This document shows positions 61,897 through 64,000 of a DNA stretch of 64,000 nucleotides, piece by piece. The notes beneath the pieces were generated by a model, which worked only from the letters and a program-made list of their open reading frames with translations, ran no database searches and had not been told where the DNA came from. Origin of the DNA: DATAXI01 sp963756185. GTDB lineage: Bacteria; Verrucomicrobiota; Verrucomicrobiia; Chthoniobacterales; Chthoniobacteraceae. The first letter of the stretch is position 1, and the number at the start of each line of letters is the position of its first letter. The stretch covers positions 1,005,143-1,069,142 of the forward strand of contig CAVWMS010000001.1 of assembly GCA_963756185.1 (NCBI GenBank), in the 5' to 3' direction. A program made the position numbers and the translations under genes.

Positions 61897-62933
61897 TGAA
61901 GGTCTTCTTCGCGCCCGATTACCGCGAGGGGGTGCCTTACCAGGCGCTCCTGGCGCGGGCACTGGCGGCGCAGGAAGTCGAGGTGACATTTCCATACGGG
62001 CACCGGCGGGTGCTGCCGCTTCGGCGCGGCCTCGAGAAATGGAAAGGCGACCTGCTTCATCTGCATTGGCCCGAGAAGTTTTTCGAACGCCGCGGCAACG
62101 GCCTGGATTTTTGGCGGAAGGTTCGATATCCGCTCGACCTTGCGCTGACACTGCGGTGCGCGCCGATGGTGCTGACGGCGCACGACCTGCGGCCGCACAA
62201 TCGCGCGGGCGAGCCGCTGCTGGAGAGGAATTTTCAGCGGACCTACGACGCGGCGCGGGCGATCATCGTTCATTCGGCGAAGGCGGCGGAAATGGTATGC
62301 GAAACGTATGGTCCCGAGCCGGAAAAGGTGCATGTGATCCCGCACGGCGATTTGTCCGCGGCGATGGTCCCCCTGCCCTCGCGCGAGGAATCGCGCGCTG
62401 CGCTCGGCATTGCGCCGGGAGAGCGGATTTGCCTCATGTTTGGAACGGTCGAGCCGTACAAGGGAATCGAGCCGGTGCTGGATTGGTGGAGCGCCGCGGA
62501 TGCGCCGGCGACACTGGCCGTGGTCGGGAGGGCGTATCCAGCCTACGAGGCCGAGATTCGCAAGCGGGCGGGCAAGTCTGAAAAAATCCGGCTCGATCTG
62601 GGGTGGCACAGCACCGAGGCGCTGAAACGCTGGCTGGCGGCCGCGGATTGCACGCTGTACCATTACCGTGTGATTCTGACCTCTGGCGCGGCGAGCACGG
62701 CGCGCTCGCTGGGGATTCCGATCCTGATTCCGCGCCGGCTGGATACGGTGGACCTTGGGGAGCCGCATCCGCTGGTCTTTCGGTTCGAGGCGCTGGAGAC
62801 GGATTTTCGCGCGGCGCTCGAAGGGGCGCTGGCGGCAAAGCCGGACTACGCGGCGGCGGAAGCGTGGCGGCAGGCCGGGGACTGGAACCGGATCGCGGCT
62901 GAAACGGCAAGGGTGTATAGGGGCGTAGCATAG
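61896..62933 (+). CDS. Glycosyltransferase (GT-B, family 1/4-like)
   Basis: The 345-residue protein starts MKVFFAPDYREGVPYQALLA (TGATG overlap with the upstream gene). It has the GT-B features LLHLHWPEKFFE, VLTAHDLRPHNRAGEPLLER, IIVHSAKAAEMVCETYGPEP, VHVIPHGDLSAAM, then MFGTVEPYKGIEPVLDWW in the donor domain. A C-terminal region YRVILTSGAASTARSLGIPI replaces the usual E-x7-E, with Ser-Gly-Ala-Ala. This is as in related capsule enzymes where the donor motif is degenerate. It probably adds a sugar to the exported polysaccharide. Confidence 0.85.
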   Translation: MKVFFAPDYREGVPYQALLARALAAQEVEVTFPYGHRRVLPLRRGLEKWKGDLLHLHWPEKFFERRGNGLDFWRKVRYPLDLALTLRCAPMVLTAHDLRPHNRAGEPLLERNFQRTYDAARAIIVHSAKAAEMVCETYGPEPEKVHVIPHGDLSAAMVPLPSREESRAALGIAPGERICLMFGTVEPYKGIEPVLDWWSAADAPATLAVVGRAYPAYEAEIRKRAGKSEKIRLDLGWHSTEALKRWLAAADCTLYHYRVILTSGAASTARSLGIPILIPRRLDTVDLGEPHPLVFRFEALETDFRAALEGALAAKPDYAAAEAWRQAGDWNRIAAETARVYRGVA

Positions 62934-62966
62934 GGTTTGCTGTTCCAAAGGCATGAGCGAGGCGAA

Positions 62967-62987
62967 ATCCGAAATTCGAAATTCGAA
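62967..62987. repeat. TTCGAA heptad array (three units)
   Basis: Three 7-base units (ATCCGAA, ATTCGAA, ATTCGAA) end 21 bases before the start codon of the GT2 gene at 63009. The intervening bases are pyrimidine-rich and lack a clear Shine-Dalgarno sequence. Confidence 0.85.
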
Positions 62988-63008
62988 ATTTCTCCCTTAC
63001 CATTGGCC

Positions 63009-63939
63009 ATGACGCCGCTCGTCTCCATCCTTATCCCGTGCTACAATGGCGCGAAGTGGATCGCGGCTTCGGTGCAGAGCGCGCTCGACCAGACGTGGCC
63101 GGCGAAGGAGATCATCGCCGTTGATGACGGATCGACGGACGAGACGATCAGAGCGCTGAGGAAATTCGGCGGTGAAATCCGGTTCGAGCGGGCGGCGCAC
63201 GGCGGGGCGAACCGGGCGCGGAATCTTTTGCTGAAGGCGGCGCGCGGCGAGTGGCTGCAATACCTGGACGCGGACGATTACCTGCGGAATGAAAAAATCG
63301 CGCGGCAATTCGCCGAGGTAGGGAAGATCGAGGAGGCGGATGTCATTTACAGCCCGGTGCTGATCGAGGAATGGAAGGATGGGCATCCGCTGCCGCTCGA
63401 GCCGGCGCCGCTCGATTCGGGCGCGGACATTTACACGCAGCTTTTGCGCTGGCAACTGCCGCAGACGAGCGGAGCGCTGTGGCGCAGGCGGACGCCTCGA
63501 GGAGATTGGCGGCTGGGATGAAAACCCGGCGCAGCATTGCGACGAGCACGATTGTTATTTTCGCGCGCTGAAGGAGGGGCGGCGGTTCGCCTTCGCGCCA
63601 ACGCCGAACGCTGTTTACCGCATCTGGTCGGAGGAGACACGGAGCACCCGCAACGAGCGCCCTGTCATCTTCAGCCGGACGGCGCTGTGCGAGGCGCTGC
63701 GCGACTGGCTGACAGCGCGCGGTGAATGGACTGGGGCCCACCAGGAGGCGCTGGGGCAATCGTTCCTGGAAATGGCGCGGGAGCTGGCCGGCGAGGACAT
63801 GGGTTTCGCGGCCAAATATCACGACGCGCGCAAACGCGACATCCGGCTGGCGGGACCGGCGGCGCCGTTCGCCTACCGCCTCGCCTACCGGACACTCGGG
63901 TTCGGGGGAGCCGAAATGCTTGCGCGTTCCCTTCGATGA
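63009..63939 (+). CDS. Family 2 glycosyltransferase, frameshifted
   Basis: The N-terminus is classic GT2: VSILIPCYNGAKWIAASVQSALDQTW, written here as its family motif PCYNGAKWI, then IIAVDDGSTDETI, and LQYLDADDYLRNEKIARQF with the DxD motif. The first ORF runs to 63521. A one-base shift at about 63484-63498 continues RLEEIGGWDENPAQHCDEHD CYF and FAFAPTPNAVYRIWSEET, with the C-terminus up to 63939. Removing one base gives a protein of about 309 residues. It adds a sugar to the exported polysaccharide. Confidence 0.85.
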
Positions 63940-63946
63940 AACTTCC

Positions 63947-64000
63947 ATGGAACGCCTGAGTTACACGCCCGTCATCGCTACATTCGAACGTCCGGATTTC
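63947..64000 (+). CDS. Start of a further family 2 glycosyltransferase (cut by the window edge)
   Basis: The 18 visible codons from ATG 63947 encode MERLSYTPVIATFERPDF, whose VIATFxRPDF resembles the start of a GT2 (VIATYNRPD). The start is 8 bases after the end of the previous GT2 gene. Only the opening is visible, so this is a position-and-motif inference. Confidence 0.5.
   Translation, partial: MERLSYTPVIATFERPDF

Noticed and set aside
1..64000. tRNA or rRNA genes
   Set aside because: I saw no cloverleaf with the usual T-loop GTTCGA-type context in gaps and no rRNA signature, though short tRNAs could be missed by eye.

Overview
The window is GC-rich bacterial chromosome, densely coded on both strands. 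It has housekeeping genes (rplI-dnaB, tyrA-aroA-cmk-plsC, purF-purM, def), many hybrid histidine kinases, TonB-ExbB-ExbD, a type II secretion/type IV pilus GspF/PilC protein, a myxobacterial-type MglA/MglB pair and a polysaccharide export locus. A Gram-negative, probably environmental, bacterium fits best. The family mix and the small intergenic repeats lean towards Verrucomicrobiota, but this is inference: no rRNA or other decisive marker is present.

Layout. 1-3.1 kb: GspF/PilC (cut by the window edge) and a split FUSC-type membrane protein. 3.2-9.8 kb: an MglA GTPase, an MglB-like roadblock protein, two further roadblock proteins, a receiver-PATAN-roadblock regulator and a hybrid kinase. 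9.9-14.1 kb: secreted proteins, rplI, dnaB, an esterase-like protein. 14.4-19.0 kb: a four-gene phosphorelay operon with no DNA-binding output. 19-24.3 kb: glycosyltransferase, L,D-transpeptidase, SDR, beta-helix and WD40 proteins. 24.3-32.5 kb: aromatic amino acid, lipid, nucleotide and purine genes. 32.5-36.1 kb: polyphosphate genes (ppk2, sixA, ppk1). 36.2-42.8 kb: a 1258-residue hybrid kinase and secreted proteins, including a CAP-domain protein. 43-45.8 kb: tonB-exbB-exbD-def. 46.4-51.4 kb: PadR regulator, small proteins, a Rieske protein, a GH28 enzyme. 51.5-64 kb: surface polysaccharide synthesis and ABC export.

Two features cut across the window. First, many conserved genes (rplI, purM, ppk1, kinases, glycosyltransferases) are broken by single-base shifts, some in short homopolymers, while the protein signal continues in another frame. 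Sequencing or assembly error explains this better than wholesale gene decay, most of all at 54-58 kb. Frameshifted genes are given as one spanning feature. Second, there are two families of small intergenic repeats: arrays of TTCGAA palindromes at 7-base spacing, usually ending about 20 bases before a start codon, and AT-rich inverted repeats around a GCCGCC/GGCGGC palindrome between convergent genes.

The strongest candidate for an under-described system is the Mgl-type polarity module at 3.5-9.8 kb.
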